Shown: piece by piece, positions 31,258-38,781 of the stretch
Layout of the letters: each line of letters opens with the position of its first letter
Position numbering within the stretch: position 1 is the stretch's first letter
IMG/VR virus record: IMGVR_UViG_3300046674_000357
Location: 1-40,435 of that record
Source: a virus
Length of the DNA stretch: 40,435 nt
Reading direction: 5' to 3' (one strand)
The notes under the pieces: model-generated
Told to the model about the DNA's origin: nothing
Database searches by the model: none
The model's input: the letters and a program-made list of their open reading frames with translations, nothing else
Position numbers and translations under genes: made by a program

Positions 31258-32651
31258 GACTGCGCCATGTCGCAGAACCGGGAGTAGTGACCCTGGAACG
31301 CAACGGTGATCGTCGCTGTGGGTCCGTTGCGGTGCTTACCCACGATCAGGTCGGCCTCGCCGGCTCTCGGAGTTTCACTCTCGTACGCGTCCTCGCGGTG
31401 CAGCAGGATCACCAGGTCGGCGTCCTGCTCGATGGCCCCGGACTCCCGTAGGTCGGACACGATGGGCTTCTTGTCGGTGCGCATCTCGGGCCCGCGGTTC
31501 AACTGGGCCAGGGCGATGATCGGAACGTTCAGTTCCTTGGCCAGCATCTTGAGGCTGCTGCTCATCTCCGCAACCTCCTTCTCGCGGGACTCGGGGCGTC
31601 GACCGCCGAGCCGCATCAACTGGAGGTAGTCCAGCACGATGAGACCAATGTCCGGGTGCTTGGCCTTGGCCCGGCGGAGCTTGGCCTGGATCGACGAGAA
31701 CGTCTTCTCGGAGTCGTTGATGTGCAGCTGCGCGGCTTTGATTCCCGGCAGCGCGTTGGCCATCTTGCCCCTGTCCTCGTCTGTGAGCCGACCGGCGCGA
31801 AGGTGGTGGAGCCCGACCCTCGCCTGAGCGGAGATCAGGCGCATCATCAGTTCCCTGGTCGGCATCTCCAAGGAGATGAATGCCGAGGGGATGCCGTGCT
31901 TGATCGAGCAGTTGCGGGCGATGTCCATAGCGAGGGTCGACTTGCCCATGCCGGGCCGTCCGGCGATGACGATGAGTTGGCCGGGGTGAAGTCCCTGGGT
32001 GAGCGCGTCCAGGTCTGTGAAGCCGGTGGCGATGCCGGAGATATCGCCGCTCCTGGCCTGCTCGATGTACTCCAGGGTGTCGGCAAGGACGTCACCGGGG
32101 AGCACGAAGTCGTGCTTGTCGCTGCTGCTCGCGCCTTCGGCGACGGTGGCAATCTCGCCGGCTGCGGTGGCAAGGACCTCGTCGACGGTGCCTTCGCAGG
32201 CGAACCCGGTCTGCGCGATGGCGACACCGGCGGCGGCCAGGCGGCGGAAGACTGCCCTGCGGTGGACGATCTCGGCGTAGTGCTGGGCGACCGCCCCGGT
32301 CTCGAAGGCGTTCGAGATCTTCATGACCTCCATGAGGCCGCCGACCTGGGTCAGTAGCCCGTCCTGTTCGAGGGCGTCGCCGAGGAGGCGCCAGTCGTTC
32401 GGCAGGCCCTTGGCGTACCGGGCAACCATGAACCTGTGAAGGATCTGGTGGGCGGGCAGGTAGTAGTCCTCGGCCTGAAGGGTTTCTTCGCAGTCCATGA
32501 CGGCCTGGGGGGAGAACATCATCCCGGCGAGGGCAGTGCGTTCGGCGTCGAGGTCGTACGGGGGCTGGCGGCCGGAGTCGGGCGAGTCGTCGTACGGCTC
32601 GTCGTCATAGCCGGCGGGGGTACCTACCTGCTGAGGCGGCAGTAGAGTCAT
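31254..32651 (-). CDS. dnaB: DnaB-type replicative helicase
   Basis: A 465-residue hexameric helicase. ATG at 32651 is preferred (AGGAGA about seven bases upstream) to 32705. The N-terminal DnaB domain spans about residues 30-130 (DAERTALAGMMFSPQAVMDC). The RecA-like domain has Walker A GRPGMGKST (231-239), Walker B LIVLDYLQLM (337-346) and the conserved AQLNRGPEMRTDKKP and SGAIEQDADLVILLHR segments. It would unwind DNA at the iteron origin set by the initiator one gene upstream. A 36-bp hairpin separates the two genes. Confidence 0.93.
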   Translation of the reverse strand: MTLLPPQQVGTPAGYDDEPYDDSPDSGRQPPYDLDAERTALAGMMFSPQAVMDCEETLQAEDYYLPAHQILHRFMVARYAKGLPNDWRLLGDALEQDGLLTQVGGLMEVMKISNAFETGAVAQHYAEIVHRRAVFRRLAAAGVAIAQTGFACEGTVDEVLATAAGEIATVAEGASSSDKHDFVLPGDVLADTLEYIEQARSGDISGIATGFTDLDALTQGLHPGQLIVIAGRPGMGKSTLAMDIARNCSIKHGIPSAFISLEMPTRELMMRLISAQARVGLHHLRAGRLTDEDRGKMANALPGIKAAQLHINDSEKTFSSIQAKLRRAKAKHPDIGLIVLDYLQLMRLGGRRPESREKEVAEMSSSLKMLAKELNVPIIALAQLNRGPEMRTDKKPIVSDLRESGAIEQDADLVILLHREDAYESETPRAGEADLIVGKHRNGPTATITVAFQGHYSRFCDMAQS

Positions 32652-32678
32652 GACTAGATCTCCTGTAGTGAGGTTGCG

Positions 32679-32714
32679 CGGCGCCCGGTCCTTGGTAGGG
32701 ATCACCGGGCGCCG
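32679..32714 (-). other. Strong hairpin between initiator and helicase genes
   Basis: CGGCGCCCGGT (32679-32689) pairs with ACCGGGCGCCG (32704-32714), an 11-bp perfect stem without a T-run. It may attenuate helicase expression or act as a processing or stability element. Confidence 0.6.
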
Positions 32715-32725
32715 TTGTACGTGGG

Positions 32726-33943
32726 TTAGATGGACGGGCTCTGGAGGGCATCCAGAAGGCTCGTGATGCTCTTCGTCGACACCGGCCCGCGCTCAGGCTC
32801 CGTCGGGATGCTGGTGTACGCCTGACGGGGAGCCGGGGTCTTAGTGGCGAACGGCGCCTTCGACATGGAGGCGTGCTTGGCCAGGTTGCTGCCGTACTTC
32901 GGAAGTTCCTGAGCGCGGGCGATGACCCACCACAGAGGCCGTGCGGCAAGAAGCTCGGCAGCGTCAGCAAGGAACTGCTTGCGGGTGCCGTTCAGTGCGG
33001 GTCCACCGAGCGCTTCCTCGTAGGCAGCAAGGACCTGGGCGGCATCGTCGGTCGGCTCGGCAGTGGCCGTGTCGGTTGTCGGCGAAGCCTCGTTCTCTCT
33101 CTCTTCTGCTGCCTCAGGAGCGGCAGATTCCTGCTGCTCACCGGCCTCAGCGGAGAGAGAGAAAGACTTCTTAGGGGCACTTCTTAGGGGGGTGCCGTTT
33201 CCGCAGGTAGAAGCCGGATCCGTTCCAGAATCCTGGAGAGTTGTTCCAGAATTCGGGAATGGTGTTCCGGAATTCTGGAACGGATCTTGGTCTGGCTCCT
33301 CGGTGGAGTCCTCGCTGTGGTCTGTTCCGGAATTCTGGAACGCCTCGATCTCGCTGGACGAACCAACCCAGACTTGGGCGATCTGGTGGCCCTCCGAGTT
33401 GGTCGAGTAGGACGTGAGGTGGGTGGGGAGATCGACCGGGTTCGTGCGCCAGTCGGGCGTGTAGTGGTCCAGTTTGTCCCAGGCGTTTCGCCAGCCGGTG
33501 AACGTGGCCGGAGGCAGGTCCTTGATCGTGTAGCCGCGCAGGATCCCCCGGGCCGCCCTGTCCTTGCCCTTCAGCTGGCTGACGCCCTCGGCCTCGACCA
33601 GGTCCCGCGGCACGACCAGCTGGAGCTGCTCAAGGTTCTTGAGGTACTCGTACATGGTCGAGACGCTGACCGGCTTCTCTGCCTTGCCGTTGCTGCCGGG
33701 CATCAGGAAGCAGAGCTGGTCGATGGTCATGCGGCGGAGGCCGGCCCCGGGCAGGAACTTTTTGGTCTCGGAGATCATCGTGCGCAGGAGGACGTAGAGC
33801 CTGGCCCCACCATCGCTGAGCCCCGGCATCAGGGGCAGGTAGTCGCGGAGCAGTGAGAACGTCCAGTAGTCCGTGATGTCGCCGCCGAACGCCAGTGTGA
33901 CGTCTTCCGCTGCGTCTTCCGGCGGTGCCTGCTCGTCGCTCAT
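32726..33943 (-). CDS. Replication initiator (lambda O / DnaD-like) carrying its own iterons
   Basis: A 405-residue protein. The N-terminal winged-helix part covers about residues 20-115 (MTIDQLCFLMPG and VSVSTMYEYLKNLEQLQLVV). A disordered central linker (about 195-300) includes FQNSGT, PFPNSGTT and LQDSGT repeats encoded by the iterons, and a C-terminal helical part (VLAAYEEALGGPALNG) resembles DnaD-like helicase-recruiting domains. Layout matches lambda O: DNA-binding N-terminus, origin in the gene's middle, helicase-contacting C-terminus, helicase downstream. The assignment is by architecture. Confidence 0.78.
   Translation of the reverse strand: MSDEQAPPEDAAEDVTLAFGGDITDYWTFSLLRDYLPLMPGLSDGGARLYVLLRTMISETKKFLPGAGLRRMTIDQLCFLMPGSNGKAEKPVSVSTMYEYLKNLEQLQLVVPRDLVEAEGVSQLKGKDRAARGILRGYTIKDLPPATFTGWRNAWDKLDHYTPDWRTNPVDLPTHLTSYSTNSEGHQIAQVWVGSSSEIEAFQNSGTDHSEDSTEEPDQDPFQNSGTPFPNSGTTLQDSGTDPASTCGNGTPLRSAPKKSFSLSAEAGEQQESAAPEAAEERENEASPTTDTATAEPTDDAAQVLAAYEEALGGPALNGTRKQFLADAAELLAARPLWWVIARAQELPKYGSNLAKHASMSKAPFATKTPAPRQAYTSIPTEPERGPVSTKSITSLLDALQSPSI
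33222..33341. other. Candidate origin of replication: four 18-bp palindromic iterons
   Basis: Iterons at 33222-33239, 33243-33260, 33264-33281 and 33324-33341 share the palindromic consensus GTTCCRGAATTCYGGAAC. The first three are spaced by exactly 21 bp and the fourth lies 60 bp on. All are inside the initiator gene. Adjacent bases 33140-33190 are purine/pyrimidine-rich with a repeated ACTTCTTAGGGG and CTTCTTAGGGG, a possible unwinding element. Confidence 0.85.
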
Positions 33944-34189
33944 CGGGTCCTCCCGCTGGCAGCGGTGGGGATGCTGGACCCGGTCTGTTCTGTGGCGCTT
34001 GTCGCCATGGTGCTTACTCCTCGTGGAGGTACTGAGGAAGCACTGAGGGATGACTCACCCTGGTCCCCCGCTACCGGCCATCCCCGTGGCCAGGTACCGT
34101 AGGAGCCGAGGTAGCAACCTCAAAGCTTCTTCTCATGGAGCAACCGCGGTGGCGAGTCTTCCCGCACGTCCACCGTGATCGCAGTTCAG
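33944..34189. promoter_or_regulatory. Control region upstream of the replication operon
   Basis: No gene is seen. The region has AGGTAGCAACCTC at 34109-34121, which matches an element before the GntR gene in 12 of 13 bases. I see no confident -10/-35. It is the likely promoter-operator of the replication genes. Confidence 0.55.
34109..34121. promoter_or_regulatory. Candidate GntR operator upstream of replication operon
   Basis: AGGTAGCAACCTC; compare AGGTAGCAACGTC at 35363-35375. Confidence 0.55.
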
Positions 34190-34214
34190 TGCCCGGCGCT
34201 ACCAACGCCGGGCA
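34190..34214 (-). terminator. Terminator of the GntR/xis-like operon
   Basis: TGCCCGGCG (34190-34198) pairs with CGCCGGGCA (34206-34214) around a 7-base loop. It lies ten bases after the 34224 stop on the minus strand. Confidence 0.75.
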
Positions 34215-34223
34215 TTTGCGCGT

Positions 34224-34442
34224 TCAGGCGCTGTTCGTCAGCATCCTAGGTTCGCGCTCCAGGTACCGCTCGAAGTCCTTCCGGTGCAGACGCGTGATGC
34301 CGTCGAGCCGGAGGACCCGCACCGGCAGAGCACCGGATGCGAGGCGGTTGCGCACGGTCTTCGGGTCGACCCCAAGCCGTGCTGCTGCCTCAACAACGCG
34401 TATGAAATCGGGCGTCACGTGAGGCAACTTCTTGTAGGGCAT
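34224..34442 (-). CDS. Excisionase-like HTH protein
   Basis: A 72-residue protein; the start at 34442 (MPYKKLPHVTPDFIRVVEAA) with GGGAG upstream is chosen over 34586. It has AARLGVDPKTVRNRLASGAL followed by a strand-rich wing (VLRLDGITRLHRKDFERYL), the HTH_17/Xis pattern. It lies about 150 bp after the GntR gene on the same strand. It could control the recombinase or replication, although the recombinase gene lies some 8 kb away. Confidence 0.78.
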   Translation of the reverse strand: MPYKKLPHVTPDFIRVVEAAARLGVDPKTVRNRLASGALPVRVLRLDGITRLHRKDFERYLEREPRMLTNSA

Positions 34443-34588
34443 CTCAGCTCCCCTATCCATGGGCGGCCGCCTGCGGAGGGTTCCGCGCGGCCACATAACA
34501 GACCCTCGCACAGGTTCGGGCGTTTGCTCCCGCCGGTCCCCCCGCGAGGTCGCGACCTGCCGGAACGTGAAATTTGGGAGGCTCATGC

Positions 34589-35350
34589 CTAGTCGGTTTC
34601 CTCGGCGAGGTTGTAGTCGTAGGTCGACTCCCGTCCGGGGCCGGCGATGCTGACGCCGTACTCAATGGCCACGTCATCGTCGGTCCACAGCAGTGTGGTG
34701 CTGATCTTCACTGCGGCCGGAAGCTCAATGCCCAGCAGTTCGGCGTCCTCTTCTGTGGCGAGGCGGGTACTGATCTGGTCCCGCCCACGGGTGGCCTTCA
34801 TGCCGGTCTGCTGTTCGACGTAGCCCCAGGTCCCCGCAACGATCCGATCGGCTTCGAGCAGCTTCGGCGAGCTGTCGGCCAGCGCGGCGTCGAACCAGGA
34901 GATCGATGCGCTCACCGGCTGATGGTCCGGGCCGTAGGTCACGCGCACACGCTTGATGGCGGTGGGCTCTTCCCCTTGCAGGCCAAGCACGGCAGCCACG
35001 TCGGCCGGGGCCGGCACGACCTCAGCGGAAGTGATCTTTGCGTACTCGCCCGGGGTGTAGATCCGTCCCGTCCGGCGTACAGATCGGGCGCGGTCGCGAC
35101 CGTTGCGGTGCAGGTTCTTCGGGTTCTGCACCACGGTCCGAAGACCGGGCCCGCCAACCTTCACGTGGCCCTCTTCCTGCAAAAGGCCGACCGCCTTGGA
35201 CGCGGTGACCTGGCTGACTCCCCAGTCGTCGGCGATCGTCCGCAGCGTCGGGATGGGGTCCCCCGGGTTCAGGTCGCCCCGCATGATTTGGCCGCGCAGG
35301 TTCTCAAAGATCTGAACGTATGGGGGCTTGGACTGCTCGATCTTCGGCAT
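34589..35350 (-). CDS. GntR-family repressor with UTRA domain (KorSA-like)
   Basis: A 253-residue regulator; ATG at 35350 with AGGAG eight bases upstream. The N-terminal winged helix covers about residues 8-75 (LRTIADDWGVSQVTASKAVG) and the C-terminal half fits a UTRA/chorismate-lyase-like effector domain (KRVRVTYGPDHQPVSASISW). GntR repressors such as KorSA or TraR control transfer and replication of Streptomyces conjugative elements. A shared element before this gene and before the replication operon suggests autorepression and repression of replication. The effector is unknown. Confidence 0.87.
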   Translation of the reverse strand: MPKIEQSKPPYVQIFENLRGQIMRGDLNPGDPIPTLRTIADDWGVSQVTASKAVGLLQEEGHVKVGGPGLRTVVQNPKNLHRNGRDRARSVRRTGRIYTPGEYAKITSAEVVPAPADVAAVLGLQGEEPTAIKRVRVTYGPDHQPVSASISWFDAALADSSPKLLEADRIVAGTWGYVEQQTGMKATRGRDQISTRLATEEDAELLGIELPAAVKISTTLLWTDDDVAIEYGVSIAGPGRESTYDYNLAEETD

Positions 35351-35558
35351 GAGGGCGCTCCTAGGTAGCAACGTCTGGCAACACGCTTAAGTTAGCACGC
35401 TTGGGGTTGACAGACCACAAGGGGGCTGACAGAGTTCTACATGTCGGGAACGACGGTGGCCCATACAACGCCAAAGGGCCCAGGTGTAAGCGCACCTGGA
35501 CCCGATGGGGGCCCCGAAGGACCCGGCGACCAACCCTGATGCAACCAGAGGTGATCGC
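35351..35558. promoter_or_regulatory. Divergent control region between repressor and transfer module
   Basis: The region has AGGTAGCAACGTC (35363-35375), a repeated ACGCTT with AAGTTAGCACGCTTG (35389-35403), a TTGACA at 35407-35412 on the plus strand, and a repeated TGACAGA. An 11-bp imperfect hairpin GGGCCCAGGTG / CACCTGGACCC lies at 35476-35503. It is the likely switch between maintenance and transfer; exact promoters are not resolved. Confidence 0.55.
35363..35375. promoter_or_regulatory. Candidate GntR autoregulatory operator
   Basis: AGGTAGCAACGTC, 12 of 13 bases identical to 34109-34121; lies between the repressor ATG and the divergent region. Confidence 0.55.
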
Positions 35559-35966
35559 ATGCAGAACGGTACCGGTGCACCTACCCCGATGGGTGAAGCA
35601 CCCGCCCAGTTCGACGACCTGAAGAAGGCTGCCGAGTACCACATCGGTGTCCACCCCGCCCTCGACACCGTCATCGACGGCCTCCTGCAGCTCGCGACGC
35701 TGCAGGCCAACGGCGACAAGACCAGCGCGCTGCTGAACAGCATTGCCAGCGACACCAGCGGCGGTGACGTGTTCAGCCTGATCGCCTACGTGATCGCCCA
35801 CCTCGGCCACCCCGGCAGCAACACTGCCCTGACGGTCGACGTGCCGGCGTCCCGACTGCGCGACATCGAGTACAACACCCGCGAATTCGCCCGGTACATC
35901 GAGCTGTACCTGCCCCGCGAGCACGTGGACGAGGCGGTCTGGGACCTCAATCCCGGCGACCTGTAG
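35559..35966 (+). CDS. First gene of the transfer module, unknown
   Basis: A 135-residue acidic protein; ATG at 35559 follows AGAGGTG. It is helical, with FDDLKKAAEYHIGVHPALDT, a TVIDGLLQLATLQANGDK segment and AVWDLNPGDL at the end. No membrane segment or known motif. It opens the plus-strand module after the divergent control region, so it is probably under GntR control. A regulatory or transfer-accessory role is inference. Confidence 0.7.
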   Translation: MQNGTGAPTPMGEAPAQFDDLKKAAEYHIGVHPALDTVIDGLLQLATLQANGDKTSALLNSIASDTSGGDVFSLIAYVIAHLGHPGSNTALTVDVPASRLRDIEYNTREFARYIELYLPREHVDEAVWDLNPGDL

Positions 35967-36073
35967 CACCTCCCCGAGGTACCAACGGCCCGGCGACGAC
36001 TCCCCCGCACCTGTCAGCCCCACCGCCGGGCCCCCTTCCCACCGCACTACCGGCACCGCCCGGGGAGTCCGTC

Positions 36074-37009
36074 ATGCCCGCATCACCGGAGCAGCTGCTC
36101 GCGCTGCTCGAAGCACCGCACTGGAAATCGCCCGGCTCGACCAGCCGGAAGACCGAAGGGCCCAGGGCCCGTCGCACAGAAGGGCAGGCCGCAGTGAATC
36201 TCACCGTCATGGACCACATCGCCGAAGGGCACCAGGTCCTGGCCCGCGCTGCGAAGCTCGCCGCGGAGGGCACACCGCTCGCCCGCCGCGAGTCCGCCGC
36301 GCTGCGTACCGCCCAGGCGATGAGGTCCGGCGCACTGATGGGCGACACGTCGTCCGTCCGGCAGCACCGGTGCCCCGCCTGCGGCTGCTTCAGCCTCATC
36401 ACCCGCAACGAGCTGGCGTACTGCGGCAACCGGCACTGCGCGCCGGCCGGGATCCAGCGTCGCTGGAACTTCCGCGACCTGGCGTTCACCGGCCCCGGCC
36501 CGGTCGGGGTCGTCCGCCGCAGCGAGAACCGCCCGCGCGACATCGTCGACAAGAACACGATCCTCGCGTTCTTCGCGCCGACGCCGTACCCGCTGTCCGC
36601 AACCACGCTCGCCCGGATCGTGCAGACCTACGGGCTGCCGGACTGGCGCCACCTCGACAAGCCGGGTGCCCGCTTCTACTCGCTGTCCGACGTGATGACC
36701 GCGCACGCCGTACACACGGCCGGCCGGGAGCCGTCGACCTGCACGACCGGCACGGACCGCCCCGCCTGCACCGGCCTGGCGGACCTCTTCTTCGGCGCCA
36801 CCGACGCGAACCAGCGGCGGGTCGAGGCCGCGAAGGCCTTGTGCGCCGCGTGCCCGCTCAAGGAGACCTGCCTCGAGCAGGCGATGGAGCTGCCGGTTCG
36901 AGAGCAGCACGGAATCTTCGGCGGGCTCACCGCCAAAGAGCGGCTCCAGCTCCGCCGCACCCACCGACTTCCCTTCCCGCCCACCAAGAGAGAGGACACC
37001 CGCCCATGA
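36074..37009 (+). CDS. WhiB-domain protein with N-terminal zinc ribbon
   Basis: A 311-residue protein with GGGGAG before ATG. A zinc-ribbon-like set at C100, C103, C117 and C122 (CPACGCFSLI, YCGNRHC) is followed by about 110 residues of linker and a C-terminal WhiB domain: C232 (or C223), C257-x2-C260-x5-C266 (CAACPLKETC) and the GIFGG loop (280-284). WhiB proteins hold a [4Fe-4S] cluster and work with a sigma factor in Actinobacteria. Usual WhiB proteins are about 80-130 residues, so the fusion is unusual. It may regulate transfer or host genes. Confidence 0.85.
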   Translation: MPASPEQLLALLEAPHWKSPGSTSRKTEGPRARRTEGQAAVNLTVMDHIAEGHQVLARAAKLAAEGTPLARRESAALRTAQAMRSGALMGDTSSVRQHRCPACGCFSLITRNELAYCGNRHCAPAGIQRRWNFRDLAFTGPGPVGVVRRSENRPRDIVDKNTILAFFAPTPYPLSATTLARIVQTYGLPDWRHLDKPGARFYSLSDVMTAHAVHTAGREPSTCTTGTDRPACTGLADLFFGATDANQRRVEAAKALCAACPLKETCLEQAMELPVREQHGIFGGLTAKERLQLRRTHRLPFPPTKREDTRP

Positions 37010-37125
37010 GCGTCGAACAGATTGGCCTGCTGGCCGCCGGAGGCGTGCTCGGCGCCTACCTGCTCCTGCTCGCCGACATCGCCTGTGCCGTCATCCGCGA
37101 CCGCCAGACCCAGGAGGAATCATGA
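37006..37125 (+). CDS. 39-residue single-span membrane protein
   Basis: MSVEQIGLLAAGGVLGAYLL continues through a single hydrophobic segment (residues about 5-29) to a short charged tail. The ATG overlaps the WhiB-fusion stop (ATGA), and the stop overlaps the next start (ATGA), so it is tightly coupled in the operon. Such tiny membrane proteins accompany Streptomyces transfer genes. Function unknown. Confidence 0.75.
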   Translation: MSVEQIGLLAAGGVLGAYLLLLADIACAVIRDRQTQEES

Positions 37126-38225
37126 GCTTCACCGACAAGATCCAGGCGGCCGGTCGCCGCGTGGATCCGTTCGCCATCGTCGAGAAGCTGCTCACCCTCG
37201 CCTCGCTCGCCCTGGTCGCCATCACGGTCGGCGGGCAGCTGGGCCAGATGCTCGGCGTGCACGGCAAGGTCGGCATGGTCGTCGGCTGGTCGATCGCCAT
37301 CGTCTACGACGCCCTGTGGATCGGCGCTCTGCGCATGTCGGAGATCGCGATCCGGCAGCGCTCGAAGGTCGGCATGGCCGTGATGCTGGGCCTGTCCGCC
37401 ATCGCGGTCGGCGTCTCGGCGACGATCCTGCTCATGCTCGGCCACGCGAAGGTCTTCGCCTTCGTGCCTGTCGCCGCCGCACTGTTCATGGGGCTGCGTC
37501 TCTTCGCCAGCAACGTCCTTGCTGACCCGGCGACGGCCGCCCAGATTGCCGAGCAGTCCGCCGCCGATCGCAACGCCCGAGCCCTTGCCGCAGCCGACGC
37601 CCGGCACCTGCGATCCGAGGCGACCACGGACGTCTACACCGAGACCGCCGGCCACCTCGCGGAGATGGAGCGGCAGATCGCCCGGGCCGACGTTCTCACT
37701 CGGGCACAGGCCGAGATCAATGAGGCCCGCTCCAAGGCCGAGAAGCGCCTGCAGGAGTCGGAGAAGAAGCACGGAGCAGAGGCCCTGGCCTTCACCCAGC
37801 GCGACCTGGTTCTGGTCGGGACACGGCCTGCGGTCACGGCTGGTGGAGACACCCCGGCCGAGCTGGAGGGTCGCACCGTGGTCACACAGGACAGGCCGCA
37901 AATCGAGGGTGTGACCCAGGAGCCCGTGACCCCGGTCGAAACGGACACCTTCGAGGGCGTCGAGCAGGTCCCCGCCGAGGGTGCCATGACCCTCCAGGAA
38001 CTCGCCGACATCGAGGGCGTGACCATCCCCGAGCCGGGCGTGACCCTCTCCGACGAGCAGCTCTCCGTTGTCCTGCGGTGGCTGCGGTACGGCATGGAGC
38101 CGCCCCGCTCCTACCGGCAGGCGCAGAAAGATTTCCGGGACGCCGGCTTCAGGGCCCGCGAGGAGCGCGTGCGCCGCATCTGGGGCGAGATCGAGACCCG
38201 AGAGATCGCAGCCCCGGCCAGTTAG
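37122..38225 (+). CDS. Multi-span membrane protein, SpdB/DUF2637-like, with charged tail
   Basis: A 367-residue protein. Four hydrophobic segments lie in the first 130 residues (LLTLASLALVAITVG; VGMVVGWSIAIVYDALWIGA; VMLGLSAIAVGVSATILLML; FVPVAAALFMGL), followed by a long charged coiled coil (AEINEARSKAEKRLQESEKK) and a C-terminal helical part (LSDEQLSVVLRWLRYGMEPP). This resembles SpdB/DUF2637 proteins that spread plasmids across hyphal septa with Tra. Role in intramycelial transfer is inferred from family and operon. Confidence 0.72.
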   Translation: MSFTDKIQAAGRRVDPFAIVEKLLTLASLALVAITVGGQLGQMLGVHGKVGMVVGWSIAIVYDALWIGALRMSEIAIRQRSKVGMAVMLGLSAIAVGVSATILLMLGHAKVFAFVPVAAALFMGLRLFASNVLADPATAAQIAEQSAADRNARALAAADARHLRSEATTDVYTETAGHLAEMERQIARADVLTRAQAEINEARSKAEKRLQESEKKHGAEALAFTQRDLVLVGTRPAVTAGGDTPAELEGRTVVTQDRPQIEGVTQEPVTPVETDTFEGVEQVPAEGAMTLQELADIEGVTIPEPGVTLSDEQLSVVLRWLRYGMEPPRSYRQAQKDFRDAGFRAREERVRRIWGEIETREIAAPAS

Positions 38226-38357
38226 CCCCGCGTCCGGCACCGCCAGTGAGGCCCAGCCCCCCACGGTCTGGTCCTTGCTGAGACTGCCGGAAGCAGTCGA
38301 TACAGCGAAAACCCCAGGTCAACCCCGGTGAGTGGCCCGGTGAGCGGAACCCTCGCA

Positions 38358-38378
38358 GACCCGGCAAGCAGACCCGGC
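38358..38378 (+). promoter_or_regulatory. Candidate clt/TRS: GACCCGGC direct repeats
   Basis: GACCCGGC occurs twice, 12 bp apart, in the gene-free 38226-38417 stretch of the transfer module. It resembles the 8-bp GACCCGGA-type repeats that TraB of other Streptomyces plasmids reads. Only two copies are seen and GC-rich 8-mers recur by chance, so this is tentative. Confidence 0.4.
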
Positions 38379-38417
38379 GACAACCCCAAGAAGATCCACC
38401 GCTGACAGGAGGAAGAG

Positions 38418-38651
38418 ATGGCCACCCGCACCCGGCGCCCCAGGCAGGCCGAACGACAGGCCCGCTCAGCCCAGCACATGGGCGACCGGCGCCGGGCCGC
38501 GGAGCAGCAAGGCCCCCTCACAACCCTCCCCGTGGCGGTGGACCAGCTCCGCGCAGTCATCGCCCGGCTCCCCGAATCACAGCGAGCGGACGCCGCCAGC
38601 AAGGCGGTCGAGCTCCTCGACCAGCTCCGCCAGTCCATCGCCGACACGTAA
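38418..38651 (+). CDS. Small basic protein of the transfer module
   Basis: A 77-residue protein with GGAGGAAGAG before ATG. The N-terminal 30 residues are very basic (RTRRPRQAERQARSAQ), and the C-terminal part is helical (AVDQLRAVIARLPESQ...AVELLDQLRQS). Such a pattern fits a small DNA-binding or partner protein. No family is recognised. It lies just downstream of the candidate clt repeats and before two membrane-associated proteins. Confidence 0.72.
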   Translation: MATRTRRPRQAERQARSAQHMGDRRRAAEQQGPLTTLPVAVDQLRAVIARLPESQRADAASKAVELLDQLRQSIADT

Positions 38652-38669
38652 CCGAACGTGATGGCTCAA

Positions 38670-38689
38670 GGAACGGCTCAAGCCGTTCC
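38670..38689. repeat. 20-bp inverted repeat in the transfer module
   Basis: GGAACGGCTCAAGCCGTTCC has 9-bp arms around CA. GGCTCAAG also repeats directly at 38663 and 38675. It lies in the gap 38652-38781 and may be an operator or a terminator without T-run. Confidence 0.6.
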
Positions 38690-38781
38690 GGGCAAGCCAT
38701 CGAGATCTCAACGCGCCTGCCCGCGCCCGCGCGCACGCGAGGAAACCACTAACCCAGCGTAATCGCAAGGGGGAACCGAAA

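Noticed and set aside
36083-36964. Minus-strand open frame opposite the WhiB fusion
   Set aside because: Antisense shadow; the plus strand has the cluster cysteines, start and coupling.
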